From the NCBI GenBank assembly GCA_963978895.1, contig OZ022238.1, forward strand, positions 27,543,117 to 27,607,116: a stretch of DNA of 64,000 nucleotides, read 5' to 3'. Under the pieces are notes generated by a model. It was not told where the DNA came from. It worked only from the letters and a program-made list of their open reading frames with translations, and did not search any database. The translations under genes were made by a program, and so were the position numbers. The DNA comes from Erpobdella octoculata (taxonomy: Eukaryota; Annelida; Clitellata; Hirudinida; Erpobdellidae). Positions 44,771 through 57,496 of this stretch are shown in pieces (position 1 is the first letter of the stretch; the number at the start of each line of letters is the position of its first letter).

Positions 44771-45867
44771 GGGATGCGGAAAGTTATCTCCCGGCTTTTT
44801 GCCCCCGTCTTTTCGTCCTTTTTTTGCCCCCGGGGAAGTTTCGCCCCCGGTTTATCGCCCCGGGGAAAGTTCGCCTCTGGTTTTTGCCCCGGATTTTTAG
44901 TTCTGGTTTTTGTCCTCAGTGGTTTGCTCTTGAGAAAGTTTGCTACCGTCTCTGTAAAAGTTAGTCTCCAGGTTTTGCTTCTGATTTTTTACCAAAAACT
45001 CAATTCCGAGAGTGTCAGCTTTTGCTCTTGGGAAAATCTGCTACTTCGACTTCTGCCCCAGACTTTTTGCACCCAAAGTTTCTTACTCAGTTTTTTCTCC
45101 CTTACTTTCTTTTTCCAGTATTTACCCCAAGAACATTCACTTGACTTTTCATCACTCTAAAAATTTGAAACGTTCTTAGAAAGACTCACTATTTGATATG
45201 ACTATTTGCTTTTGTAAAAATTAGTTCCCAGCTTCACGCTCTATGGAAGATTTGACTTTTTATCCGTGTTTGAGTAAAAAAGTAAAAAACTTTTCGGAAG
45301 TTTTTAGAACAAAGTACCCGTCCCAGTCATCAGGCTATTTTTGGAGAAAAGTGAACAAATATTGGAAAAGTTTTGCGAAATGCGTCAACAACTACCCCCT
45401 TTCGGTCATTAGCTATTTTAAAAAGGAAAAGTGTTTAAGAATGTAGAGAAGTGTCTACAACTACCCCCACTTAACCTGTCATCTGCTCTTATGGAAGGGA
45501 AAAATGTCTCGGAAATGTTTTAAAGTGTGGGTTTTAAAACATTTTTCTTCTCAGCATTATGCTGAAATAATGCTTCTGCCCTCCACTAATATTTTAATTT
45601 CCTCTCAACGTCAAATGGTCTGGATGAAACACTGCTGGCAAAAACCAAAAGAAAATTTTCTCAGGGGCAAAAAACTGAGAACCAAAAACTGAGAGCAAAA
45701 AATTAGGTGCGAAAAAATAAGGGCGAAAAACCCGGGGCGAAAAACCGGGGCGAAAAGCGTGAGGGCGAACTTTTCCAGGGGCGAAAAACCGGGCAAAACT
45801 TCCCAGGAGCGAAAAACCGAGGAAATAAAATGGGAGCGAAAGGCCGGGGGCAAACTTTCCGTAAACC
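44771..45867. mobile_element. Non-autonomous MULE-like element (1.1 kb)
   Basis: A perfect 9-bp duplication AAAAACTAT (44762-44770, 45868-45876) flanks ends GGGATGCGGAAAGTTATC and (reverse complement) GGTTTACGGAAAGTTTGC. Inside both ends lie inverted arrays of CGAAAAACCGGGG-type units (44790-44960, 45665-45860). The core (45160-45490) contains GTCATCAGGCTATTTTTGGA units that recur around 55010 and 55470. No transposase is present. The 9-bp duplication and tandem termini parallel the MULE at 30101. Confidence 0.82.
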
Positions 45868-45905
45868 AAAAACTATCAATCCGTTGTTGTGCAACAAATA
45901 TTAAT

Positions 45906-46262
45906 TTGTTTTCTGCATTTATTTATGCATTCTTTGACTATCTTCAGTATGCAGTCATTTTTTTGTATCTTTAATAATTTAATAATGAAAGAAAAAAAGA
46001 CTGCACACTAAAGATAGTCAAACCAGTTGAAGCAATTGTAAAAAAACTAGGTTTATGAATAAATGTAGCACCCCCAAACAAATATTACCTTGTTTTCTGC
46101 ATTTATTTACACATTTTTTGCAGTTTTTTTTGGTATCTTTAAGAATTTATTAATGATAGAAAATAAAGACTACAAAGTGAAGATAGTCAAATTCAGTCTT
46201 AAACCAGTTAAAGCAATTGTAAAAAAAATAACTGTATAAATAAATGTATCACCTCCCACCCC
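45906..46262. repeat. Direct duplication, about 186-bp unit, two copies
   Basis: Both units contain TTGTTTTCTGCATTTATTTA, AAGATAGTCAAA and CCAGTT(G/A)AAGCAATTGTA, then ATAAATGTA and a C-rich end. They are diverged but collinear, and each has an inner short inverted match (CTATCTTCAGT / AAAGATAG). Confidence 0.8.
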
Positions 46263-46269
46263 CCTAAAA

Positions 46270-47130
46270 AAAAAAACTCATCGAATTTGGAAAAATTGCA
46301 GGGCTTTCCAATTTGGCCTGGGGGAGCTTGCGTCCCCTGCCTTCCCAAGTTGCGCCCCTGGTGTGTATAAGCAACTTGAGTCTCTCAATGGTTTTATATT
46401 ATCCAAATAATGCAATATATTTAAGAAAAAAGATGCATAATATAAATGATCAACATACATATTATTGCAATAAGGATTTAAATCATAAAAAATTATTTCA
46501 ATGCATTTCCTACATTTAAAAGCTTAACGAAATGATACGGCTAGTCTACTTCTTTTTATTAAGTTTGAAATTCGCTTTTATTTCTTATAAAAAAATAACA
46601 AAGGAAAAATTTAAAATTTAAAAAAAGTTTCATATTAAATTCTATTTTTCAGTAATTATTCGGTGCATGCCAAATTCTAATTCATTAAAAATACCGAATA
46701 GACGTAACATATGATTAAAAACATAGCAAACAATTTCAGTAAAAGACAGAAACATTCATAGAGGATAACATAAACTTGCGTAGAAAACATTCTTTTAAGT
46801 TCCTTATGTTAACTTCACCGCCGTTCCTGCTTGCTTGAATGTTTGAAAACCTTAAAAATGAAAATTAAAAAACTTTTCGTCATCTAATTGAACTGAATTT
46901 TGCAATATAAGCTTGTTCTTCGTGACAATGCATTCTTATAAACTTGGAAAATTTTCTAAAAAAATATTTAATTAAAAAATTAATTTGATCTAAGTAGCGA
47001 AACAACAAAAAATCAAACATAATCATATAATACGTTAAATCATTATATTTATAAGTGTACAAAATGCCGTCTTAAAAAAACAATTTGGACTAAATAAAAA
47101 ACCGCTGATCGCCGAATCCTAAAATATTAA
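46270..47130. other. Intergenic, no gene recognised
   Basis: AT-rich. GTTGCGCCCCTGGTG near 46347 looks like a lone hAT-type end. Nothing coding. Confidence 0.5.
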
Positions 47131-47196
47131 GGACTAGCAGTGCCCGTCGCGGCTTTGCTAGCTTGAAATTAGAGAATTTGAACGTGTATCTATAGT

Positions 47197-47396
47197 AAAG
47201 TACTGCACTAAACGAGCCGATTTTTACGGCTGGCCTGTCCAAAACTTGGCTCGGACGCGTTTCATAAGCTAAAATTCCAGGCACGGTTTGTTTTTACAGG
47301 CCTACAATTTCGGCTCGTCCCACCTTGACTTCAGGTTTGGCCCAGCCTGTCTGAAGACCCTAAAATCACGGCCCGGCCCGACCCGTGCAGTACTTT
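47197..47396. mobile_element. GC-rich foldback insert (200 bp)
   Basis: AAAGTACTGCAC (47197-47208) and GTGCAGTACTTT (47385-47396) are perfect 12-bp inverted repeats around a body rich in GGCCCGGCCCG and GGCTCG. Related sequence follows at 47400-47560 and near 57925. No clear target duplication. Confidence 0.55.
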
Positions 47397-48358
47397 AATC
47401 AATAGAGCCCACATGGATTTTTAGACCCGGTCCGGCTTTTTTATAGGCAGAAAATTCCGGGCCTGGTTTGTAATTTAAGCCCGAACCGGCCCGTTTCATA
47501 AGCAAAAAAATTGAAGCCTGACACGGTTCGACGGTTCGTGATGAACTGGACTCAACCAGTTTTAATGGACACAAAACCTTAAAGCATGGAAACTATTTTT
47601 TCGATAAATAATGAAACATGTATTTTAATATTTAAAAAACCTAAATACTAAATTTTAATGTTTTTACATTTCCAGTTAATTTTTCAAGCAAATAATCCTT
47701 TTCTCCACCCTACATTTGTAGTCCTGAAATCCAAAACATTAAAAAAAATGGTAAAACATGTGCAACTCTATTTTTTAAGTAGTATCTAAATACTAATTTT
47801 CATGTCTGTAGTATTTTCAGTTTCGGAGTGGCAGCTATTCTAAAAAAAACAACTATTTTCAACCCCTCATTTGAAATCCTGAAACAAATTTTCAAAAATG
47901 ATTAAAACCCGTATTTTGTTATTTTGTACTAAATTGCAAAACTTTCACATTTTTAGTTTTTGGAATTTTTAATCAAATAGTCCTTTTTACATTACAACGT
48001 TTTTATTAGGTCACTTAGTTGTTTGAGACTTTGTCCGCGGACGACTTTATTCTCTCTCTCCCCTTCTCCATCTCTTTCTTTCTTTCGTGCATCGCATCAT
48101 CGCATGCATGCTAACAACTCGTGAGCGACTTTATTCTTTTTCTCCCCTTCTCCCTCACTCTCTCTTTTGTTCTTTCCTATTTTAGTTGTTTGAGATAGGT
48201 TCAGACTGCTATTATATATGTGCGTATCGCATGCATGCTAACTACTGCGTGCACACTATTGCACACCATAGGTCTGTTTCATCTAGCAAAATAAAACTAA
48301 AAAAACTCAAATGCTTACAAAATTTCAAAAACGAAAAAGTAGAAAGTAATTTTTACAT

Positions 48359-48613
48359 CATAAAAAATACATTTAAAAAAAACGACGTTTTTCTTGTGCC
48401 CTAAAAAATATAAGATAATATTCCTATAATTCTTTTACAACGAAAAACGTTGCGGGCGCATATAGGTTACAACATCAAAACTTTAGTAAAACAAATAGTT
48501 ATAAAAAATAATGCGCCGCAACGTTTTTCGTTGTAAATGAATTATAGAAATATTATTTTATACTTCTTAGAGCGCAAGAAAAGCATCGTTTTTTAACAAA
48601 TGTATTTTTTATG
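48359..48613. repeat. Long inverted repeat, about 103-bp arms
   Basis: Arm 1 (48359-48461) and arm 2 (48511-48613) are reverse complements with scattered mismatches. Outer matching block: CATAAAAAATACATTT. Inner block: TTTACAACGAAAAACGTTGC. The loop is about 49 nt. Transcription across it would give a long hairpin RNA. Confidence 0.88.
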
Positions 48614-49849
48614 TTTCCACCCCACATTTGAGGTCCTGGAAACTAAATTATTAAAAATTGGTGAAACACGTAAATTTTTTATTTTTTGAGTTGATACTAA
48701 ATACTAATTTTTGCATTTGTAGCACTTACAGTTTTTGAGTAGTAGTTATTATAAAAAAAAACAAATAACCATATTATCCACCCCACATTTGAGGTCCTGG
48801 AAACCAATTTATCAAAAATTGGTAAAACACGTATATTTTTATTTCTTGAGTAGATAATAATTGCTAATTTTTACATTTCTACCAATTACAGTTTTTGAGT
48901 AGCAAGTATTCTAAAACACAAATAACCCTATTTTCCACCCCACATTTGAGGTCCTGGAAACCAAATTTTCAAAAAGTCGTAAAACACCTATCTTTTTATT
49001 TTTAAGAAAAGTCTAGATACCAAATTTCAAGATCTTTTCATTTTTGGTTTTCGAGATATGCGTTGTTTTGGAAAAAGTTTGTTTTCCTGTTTCATCCTCT
49101 CAGGAGCAAAATCTTCAAAAATCCTTTCTTAATGGGTATTTACGCTATAAATGTAATATAAGTTCCAAATTTCACGTTCCTATAATGAAGCGTTTGAGCT
49201 CGGCGTTGATTATCAGTTAGCCAGTCAGTCAGGACATGTTCTTGTATATATAAAGATTTTTGAAAATTCTTTATTTTTACGGTTTTCTTATAATTCCTTC
49301 ACAGCGATACAACTAGATTAGAGCAATCAACATCGCATATTTCATGACAACATATTTGTATTGTATTTTCACACAAAAACAGTTCAATATAACATAAAAA
49401 AATTAAGATACATAAATGGGAAGAGTTAAAAGATGAACATATCTAGAATTTCGATAGTGGATAGACCATAACATACAAATAAAAATATTTTAATAATATT
49501 ATATAAATATATTAATATACATCAGTATAAACATGCATTTGACTGCAAAGAAAAGTGACAAGTAAGTTAACTAAGTAGTTTGAAAAATAAATAAATGAAA
49601 AAAAAAACAAGTTGGATATTTTAATAATTATAGTGAGGAAGTTTCTGGAAGCATGGTATTGAGGAATAGCTGACCATACACGAGGATTAATATATTAATA
49701 GAAAACATCTTCGTGGTCTTCCTAGTAAAACTCGAACGATATCAACTCAAGGAAAGTAAATTGTAATTGTGTATGTTGTAAATTAAAAAAATTATTTAAA
49801 CATGATAAAACTTTAAAATTTTAAACTAACTCATTAAATTTTTTTTAAT

Positions 49850-50430
49850 AGTTCACACCCTTTACACCAGGTGTTTTAAGAATGTAATGGCTGTATGTTG
49901 GAAGCACCTAAGTACTTCCTGACGTGGATCATAATTTGATCCACTTAACTTTCCCCTCCTCCTTTCTCCAGGCTTGGGACTGGCTTGCAAAAGCAAGGCC
50001 GAGTTGTCTCATTAAAATTAATTTTGAAACACTTTTATTTAACTTGACTTTTCTGTCTCTCTGTCTGTGGTCAAATTTTTTGAATTGATTTTTCACCAAT
50101 TTTTAGACAAGTTAGAGCCTTGAAACGTTCAGCATATACTTTAGCCACCCGTCAAAACAATATTCAATAATTTCTAAAGCGATTTAATCATTATTTCAAA
50201 TAATTTCAATATTTATGTTGTAATGCATTTAAAACTCTTCAATAGATGGCACTTGCGTCAATTAAATGAACTTTTAGGTAATCATGACTATGACAAAAAT
50301 TTATTAAAATTTTGACTAAAGTAATACTATAAAAATGAAAAAACTATTATTGCATTTAGAAATTGATTTGCATAATTTAAAAATATAAAAGTCTGTTTTT
50401 GAAAAACTTCGTTGTGTACATTCTTGTTAA
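49850..50430. repeat. Dispersed repeat, copy 2
   Basis: It is collinear with 26200-26800 over several hundred bases, including CTCTGTCTGTGGTCAAA and GAACTTTTAGGTAATCATGA. The GGCTTGGGACTGGCTTGCAA block precedes the shared part here but follows it in copy 1, so the two copies are phased differently, as in a longer or tandem element. Confidence 0.8.
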
Positions 50431-50439
50431 TTAATTGTA

Positions 50440-51345
50440 AATAGAGCTTGGTCCATAAATGTAGGTTTAGTTGATGTACTTGGAGGAAGGTGAAAAATGA
50501 TTGCTATTTTTAATTTTTTTGTATACTTGTAAGACCAACTAAAGGGAAATTATAATTTGAAACCCACACAAATCCGTGAGTAATCGAGCATTAATGCAGC
50601 TTAAGTTATAAAATGATTTAATCTAAAAACAAAACAAGTAAGTCGTAAAAACGAAGTTTTTTTCACAAATTCCTTTTATTTTAAGATTCGACGGCTTTTC
50701 AGTTACTGCAAAAAAATTAAAGTAACATTTTTTTTACTTTAAATATGCAAACATTTAATTAGTTGTATTTGATTTGTTTTCAAAAAAATTTAAACTTTAA
50801 TAGAATGCATTGTCATAAGGAGTGGTCCTATATTTCAAACTTCAGCTCGATTTGATGACGGGAAGTTCGTTAAATTTAACTTTCAATGTTTTCAAACATT
50901 CAGGCAAGCAAGCAAGCAATCAAGCCCGGCAGTTAAGAAAAAGAGAAATAAAGGAAAACTTGGAAAGAGAGGAAAAGAGAGCGAAGACTTGTCCACTGCA
51001 CAAATTGCTTGCAGGCGCCAAGCGGCGCAAGTGCCTGTGTTTTGTAAATAATCTAGCATCTAGACATAGTTCTAAAATAATTAAATAACACCCACACTGG
51101 CTCCTCAAGTCTGTCCAATGATCAGCAGGTAAACTTCCACACGCATACTCACATGCAAACATGTTAATTTTTTTCATAAAAATCAACAGGTAAGCTTTCA
51201 CTCGGAAGCTAATATACACACGTGTTTATCTTGAAACCAAGAAAAATCCACGAGAGCCTACTTAGTAACAAAACATTCTTAACAAATAAAATTGATAATT
51301 GCTGTTGCAAAAAATTTTTTATTTCAAATAATACAGCCACATGAA
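50440..51345. other. Intergenic, no gene recognised
   Basis: AT-rich. A short Lys/Arg/Glu-rich frame at 50822-51088 has no recognisable domain. Confidence 0.5.
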
Positions 51346-51350
51346 CTGGA

Positions 51351-52074
51351 TTGAAACTGACACTTCTAAGCTTTATGATGCATAAAGATGGGCTTAGTGA
51401 TAATTCACCTCGTTATTCCACGTGGATGTTGGTCATGAGTGATTCAGTGAGTGAGTTTGGGAGTTTATATATGATCTTGTCTAGGCTGGATTATTGCAAC
51501 GGTCTACTTAGTGGAATTCCAGACCTATTAATTAAACAACTCGACGGTGTCATGCGTGCTGCTACTGGACAGATTCTTCGACTGCCCCGGTTTGGTCATG
51601 TCACGAGGGCAATGTGCGATCAACTGCACTGGCTGGACATGAAAGCACGCATCGATTTTAAGCTCTCTTTAACTGCGTTCCGCTGTCTGCATGGCCTGGC
51701 ACCAGCGTACTTCTCCAGTCTGTGCATCCCGGTGTCTCAGCTTCCTGGACGATCTCATCTTCGTTCAGCCTCTTTCGGTGAGCTTCTTGTTCCATCATGC
51801 AGAACCAAGACGTGCGGCCGAGGGCATTTGCAGTCGCCTGCCCAGTTACGTGGAACAGCCTACCAGAGGAACTTACCGACCCTGTAAATCATACAGCTTT
51901 TCTGTTTTTAAGAAGAAGCTCAAGACCTTTTGTTTTCTCGAATGTTAAATAGAATTTGACCTTTTAAATTTTGACATTAGAATCATTTGTTTTTCATTTC
52001 GGCGCTGTTTGCCCCGTGCTCTGAGAAAATTTATTTTTAGAGAGCACGTTAATAGCATAATAATAATAATATAT
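51351..52074 (+). mobile_element. 5'-truncated LINE, RT C-terminus
   Basis: The frame at 51450-51887 has LSRLDYCNGLLSGIPDLLIK, ATGQILRLPRFGHVT and LHWLDMKARIDFKLSLTAFR, a typical non-LTR thumb and C-terminal segment. A frameshift near 51780 moves the end to another frame (RLPSYVEQPT...). The copy ends in an ATAATAATAATA tail at about 52057, where a MITE has landed. Confidence 0.88.
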
Positions 52075-52075
52075 A

Positions 52076-52322
52076 CAGAGGTGGATAAGGGTTAGGTTGA
52101 GTCATGGTTTGAATTGATTTGGGCTGGGCTGGGTCTAATTTTTTTCCCACATGCGTGGGTAGGGTTGAGTTGGGTTAAAAAAATTAGGAAAAAATCTAAA
52201 AAGGAAATATTTTTAGCCCTGGGTTGGGTTAGAAAACTTAATTTCTCTGGTGGCTTGGGATGGGTTAAGATGAGAAAATGGGGGGATGGATAGCTTAAAA
52301 TGAACCCATGTCCATGTTCATC
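52076..52322. mobile_element. Degenerate GGGTTGGGTT-family MITE
   Basis: The left end CAGAGGTGGATAAGGGTTAGG is clear; the right end (AACCCATGTCCATGTTCATCT) is worn. It sits at the LINE tail. Confidence 0.65.
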
Positions 52323-52488
52323 TCATTATATATAGATTAATAGATTATGAAAAATGTATGAAAATGTTAATTGTAATAAAATAGAAAAAAATATTAGTCA
52401 TTATGAAGTAAATATTTCTTATTACGATTTAAACCTACACTAATTAAAAAATAGAAATTGTTCTGAAATAAAAAAATAAGATAAAAAC

Positions 52489-52492
<4 letters not shown>

Positions 52493-52561
<69 letters not shown>
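52493..52561. repeat. (TA)n microsatellite
   Basis: TA tract of about 70 bp. Confidence 0.96.
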
Positions 52562-52564
<3 letters not shown>

Positions 52565-52933
52565 AGTACGTATATATAATGTTATTAAATATATATATAT
52601 ATAATATTGTTTAATGATAAGATATATAAAAAAATCCCACAAAACCTGTCAAAGAGAACTTGGCATGGCGCAGACTTCAACACAAGCCACACGCACACTG
52701 CCTGCTCGCTCTGATGCTCTAATGCCTGCTAATTGGTTAACGTGTCGCTTTAAAATTTACACAAAGTGGATAGGGGTCGCTGATACACCAGGAAATTATT
52801 ATCATTATCAGATATGCGGGGAAGGCGGGTGGACTGGTGGTTAAGTGAGTGGGTGGGTGCCGGATGAAGGTGGTGAATCATTGAAATGGAGTGTAATCTA
52901 CAAGGACGGAATTAATGAATGAATATTGGAGTT

Positions 52934-53012
52934 AAAAGAATGCCTCGCGGATTGAAAAGAATGCATCGAGGATTGAACAGAATGCATTGAAGAGTGAAAA
53001 GAATGCCTCGTA
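52934..53012. repeat. 21-bp tandem repeat
   Basis: About 3.5 diverged copies of AAAAGAATGCCTCGCGGATTG. Confidence 0.8.
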
Positions 53013-53014
53013 CA

Positions 53015-54660
53015 TACATAAATGAATAAATGAATGGTTAAATGAATGAATGCGAAGATGAGTTAAATACTTTCATAATTATCAGTAACTGGTTTTTTGA
53101 AATAAAGAAAGATCTAAAACAAATGTCCTGATTAGCTGTCCTTCATTTCAAACATCCACCCATCCACTCATCTATACTGAATATATATATGGAAACGAAA
53201 ACAAACAGAAAAAAGAGTATAAAAAAGAAGTTGTAGATGAAGGCCATAACTCATCATCATGTGGTTGATGTTCGATTGCAAATTTGATATGAACGCACCG
53301 CTTGGTTCAAATGGTGGCTGTAATTGCTCGCTACGTTATTGCCACGGATCATGCAATCGATGGTGGCGGGTCACAAATTGAAAGGATCAACCACACTCAC
53401 ACAGAAACACACGCACACTTCTAAACACAGATAGACACACATAAACATAACACAGAACACATTCACATGTGCACGTGTGCCTTCGGACTTTTCTTCCACC
53501 CAGAAATATAACTTCAGCCCTGGTGGATCACTTGTGGGGTTTTCACTGCCTTCCTGTCTCTCCTTTTTCATGCTTTTATTAACTTTCACTTGTCCTGATG
53601 TCCATGGGATGCCCGCGGACGTCTAAAAGCTCGAGAGATCATTAGAAAATTAACCAAATTAAAAAAAATTAATTTAACAAAGATAACTAAAAAAATTAAA
53701 CAACAAAAATTAATAAAAAAAAATAAATTAAAGAAGCATGTGATGACCACAAAAATGTTCGTCGTCATAGTAACAACAAACATCTTTTTTTACTATTCAC
53801 CGGGGTAATATTTTAACGATAGGATGTCGCTATGAAATTGTTCAGCCATCTTAAAAGCAGGTTTTTAGTTTTTTTAAATAACTTTCTCTTGTCTGTTTTT
53901 TCTTCAACACTAACGTTTTACTTTATTCTAGTTTCTTAAATTTTTCTTTTGAATGAAACTATTTTTTATTTAAGTGGTTATTCATTGAGACCATCTGGGC
54001 AGGTAAAAAGAAAGTTGTGATGACGATGGTGGTAGTGATAATGATGATGACGACAAGATTGCCTGTCATAAATGACACTGAGAAGTTGGTTGTTCTTTTG
54101 GTGGGACAACATGTCGGAGCCGTATGATTGATGGTTTAATGAGCCATCAATCAATCTAGCAATCAAATCTGATTTAAAGATCAACTGATAACAAGTGATT
54201 GAAATCGGCTGCAGATAACACGCATTACTAAATTCATTTTTTTTCTTTTGTCGCCGTTTAGTTGTTTAACTGAACCACGTGTGGTCCCACGTTTTGTGTG
54301 AAATTCTGTTTGATCGATCTGCGAGTAGGCTGGCGCGTGTGATGTGAGCGTGATTGTGTGCGTGTGTGTGTTTGTGTCAATGTGTGTGTGCTGTGTATTT
54401 ACGCGTGAGTCTGTATTTGTGCGTGCGAGCATGTGTTGAGGGCAGACTATGGGGGGAAGTAGGGTCAATAATATTGAATTGGGTCGAGTTTGCCTTAATT
54501 TGTGGATTGTTTTTGTTTGAGAGTGACTAATTGCGTTTTATTATAGCACTAATTGGAATTCAATTCCTCTTATTTCAACAAGCACTCTTGCAATGGCCAC
54601 TCTATAAACAACATAAACAAGATTGCAATCTATCTATTTATTTAGATTGAGTGTTTTTTT
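53015..54660. other. Intergenic, no gene recognised
   Basis: Mostly unique-looking sequence, with a CA-rich stretch at 53390-53470 and a GT-rich stretch at 54340-54430. No coding support. Confidence 0.5.
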
Positions 54661-54667
54661 ATAAATA

Positions 54668-54709
54668 ATAATAACAATAATAATAATAATAATAATAATA
54701 ATTATGATA

Positions 54710-54797
<88 letters not shown>

Positions 54798-54850
54798 CGA
54801 TGACGATGACGGTGATAATGATGATGATAGCGATGGCGATGGTGGTGGTG
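54668..54850. repeat. (ATA)n to (ATG)n trinucleotide array
   Basis: Short AATAAT run, then about 30 ATG units (54705-54797), then GATGACGATGACGG variants. Confidence 0.97.
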
Positions 54851-55177
54851 GTTCAGGCACGTGAATTATGGGAACAGAGAATGTCATTTTTACGTTGAAG
54901 TAAACCCCTCTAGACTATCAACTATTATGTGGGCTCCCTAATCCCATATAATTAAAATGTGCATCCTAGTTTTTGAAGCGGGCCCAATAGACTAAGTAGT
55001 GCCCCACGGTCATCAGTTATTTTAGGAGAAAAAGTTAAGAAGTTTTTTGAATTCTGTTAGAAAACTACTAACGACAATTATTTTTGTCCCTCGGTTATTA
55101 GCTATTTTAAGAAGAGATAATTTAGTATATTAGAATAAAATTTTTATAAGATGTGAACCCTTACAACATTATGCCTC

Positions 55178-55663
55178 CAGGGACGTTAATTGGGAAGTGC
55201 AGAAAAGGGTCATTGCCCTCCCTGACATACCCTTGGGCCCCTGAAGTAGTTTTGGACTTCCAAAAATATAAATTGTGCCCCAAAAATGGGCTGAGAAAGA
55301 TAAAGTTGAAGCTTGAGATGTTTGTGCGGGCGTTTTGTAAAGGTAGGAGGGCTTCCTATGACGGTGAAGTGAGCTTCCCGTGACATTGTACTAAACCCCT
55401 TAAAGAGATGTTTGAGCAAAAATGAATAGTTAGTTTCGAAATTTTATTTGGAAAAGTAGCCCCCAGTAATCGGTTTTTTGGGAGCAAAAATAAAAAAATG
55501 TTTTCGAAATATTTTTGAAAAGTATCTCCGAGTATCCCCCCTCCCTCCACCGGTCATCAGATTTGTTTTAATTAAAAGATGGTTTCGAAAAAGTTTTTGT
55601 TTTCAATTGGTCGGCCCTCAGAACAAGTTTTCCCCCTAAGGTTTTGCTGAAATGACGTCCCTG
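55178..55663. mobile_element. hAT-type MITE (486 bp)
   Basis: Ends CAGGGACGTTAATT and AATGACGTCCCTG have a perfect 8-bp duplication TATGCCTC (55170-55177, 55664-55671). The body carries CCCCAGTAATCGG...TTTTGGGAGCAAAAA units like those in the element at 44771. Similar ends appear near 12598 and 58728. Confidence 0.9.
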
Positions 55664-55689
55664 TATGCCTCTCATAGTTTTGCTGGAAC

Positions 55690-55912
55690 GAAGTCATTGT
55701 GGTGGTAGTGATGATGGTGGTGGTGTGATGATGATGATGGCGGTGGTGGTAGTCGTGGTGATGGTGAATGTGATGATGATGATGATGATGGTGGTGGTTG
55801 TGGTTGTGATGATGGTGAATGTGATGATGATGGTGGTGGTTGTGATGATGGTGAATGGTATGATGGTGAATATGATGATGGTGAATGTGATGATGACTAT
55901 GATGAAAGTTTT
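55690..55912. repeat. (GAT/GGT)n trinucleotide tract
   Basis: Imperfect GATGATGGTGGTG repeats with a GGTGAATGTGATGAT higher-order unit. Confidence 0.93.
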
Positions 55913-56559
55913 CTGGAAAAAAACTTTAAAATAACCCACGTTGGAAGAAAACGAGGATTTTACAAACACATTTATCGAGTGAATGAGTAAATCTATGTAC
56001 TTTGCTAAAAATAAAGAATACGCGCAAACAGTATATGCGTAACTTAGGCAAATAGCGTTAAAAAATGCCCACAGTCCCCAGCCCTGATCTATATACCCTC
56101 TTGATCAACTGAAAAAAGTGTCGAAATTTCTGACGGGGGGAATTCAGATCAGCAAGACCTGGGATTGTGATCCATAGTTGTAAGAGAGAAGTACGTCTCG
56201 GTTTATGTGGATGTAAACATTTTTTTCGAAAACTTTCAATATTTTATAACACGTCTTGTAAAGATCATCCAGAAGAGACATATGTCTTCACACTAATAAA
56301 CGACTTCAATGAGCTCATTCAGTTTCTATTTACACGAAAACAGCTGGTTTTTGCAGTTTAATAAATGAGGCATAAACTGATAAAAACAAGAATTCAGGTT
56401 GGATAATAATAGAAATGTTTTTTAATTGTTACATGACCGATTAATAAAATTATATGGGATGGTATTGCTCATTGCTTCAGCAATATAGTTATAAATTGTG
56501 AAAACATTTATCATTTTAAGAAGCTCCTACGTGCTTATTTAACAATCAAGTTGCTGGTC

Positions 56560-57030
56560 GTAATCGTCTCATCCAGTTTGAAGTGGGAAGATCATGTGAC
56601 AATTATGTGCATTAAGACTGCATCTCGGATGCACTTCTTCAAGATTCTAATGCGCTCTGAGCTTCTACCTGGCAGTCATTCGTCCCGTACTGGAATACGC
56701 TTGCCCAGTATGGCATAGTATGCTTACAAAAAAACTGTCATTTTCCATAGAATCACGACAGAGTCGATCATTGCGAATAATCTACGGAGATATGAAATAT
56801 GAAGAGGCCATGAGATTAGCGAACATCCCCACACTACATGACTGGCGTGAGATGCTTTCAAAAATATTCTTCCTATCAAGTTGCTTTCACCATCTCATCC
56901 CAAGCTCGCCGTGACTTCGAATTTATAACAAGGCTTCGGTCAACCACACCATATTCAATTCTTCGCTGCAAAACTAAAAAATTTCAAAACTTTTTCATTC
57001 CTTACTCACTGAGACATTTCAAGACTTTTT
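56560..57030 (+). mobile_element. LINE RT C-terminal pseudogene, frameshifted
   Basis: Fragments in different frames read LKWEDHVTIMCIKTASRM, then AVIRPVLEYACPVWHSM, ESRQSRSLRIIYGDMKYEEA and LANIPTLHDWREML, then RDFEFITRLRSTT. This is the thumb/C-terminal region of a Jockey/CR1-like reverse transcriptase, with at least two frameshifts. Confidence 0.83.
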
Positions 57031-57496
57031 AATTTTTTAATTAACTATTTTATTTTTTTTATTTTTACGACAGCTGTTCTAATCCAGCTTTTTGACTGCA
57101 AAAAAGGAAATTTAAAGTTAACGTTAAAGAGAAACTACACTAGGATTTATAAGAAAAAACTCAAGTGTTTATTTAATAGTATTTATTATTGATTCTCCTA
57201 ATTTGCCTGTGTTTTGAAACGTAATAAACGTAATTTAAGTTTTAATACCCTGCAACATTACTTAATTGACATTTTTAAAAATCCTCCAATTTGACGACTT
57301 TATACAATTAATTGCTTAAATGCAGGCAGGGTAGCTGGACAATGTCAAAAAGAAAATGTACAAGACCTCCAGGACAACCATTTATTTTCTTTAAAATCGT
57401 TAAAAAGAAAATAAAAGTTTTTCTTGAAAACTTGAAACTTTAACGAATTTCATGGTTTCAAAGTGTTTTATGGTGATGAAGAAATGAAGACGTGCC

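Larger units (their letters stand above)
47134..49256 (-). mobile_element. Helitron-like element, second family (2.1 kb)
   Basis: On the minus strand it begins A/TCTTTATATATACAAGAAC, then GTCCTGACTGACTGGC, and ends with a GC-rich hairpin (GCCGCGACGGGC) and CTAG/T (plus-strand CTAG at 47134-47137). It contains three to four diverged units of about 160 bp with CATTTGAGGTCCTGGAAAC, a long foldback at 48359-48613 and a GC-rich insert near 47200. No Rep/helicase coding was seen, so assignment rests on the termini. Confidence 0.55.
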
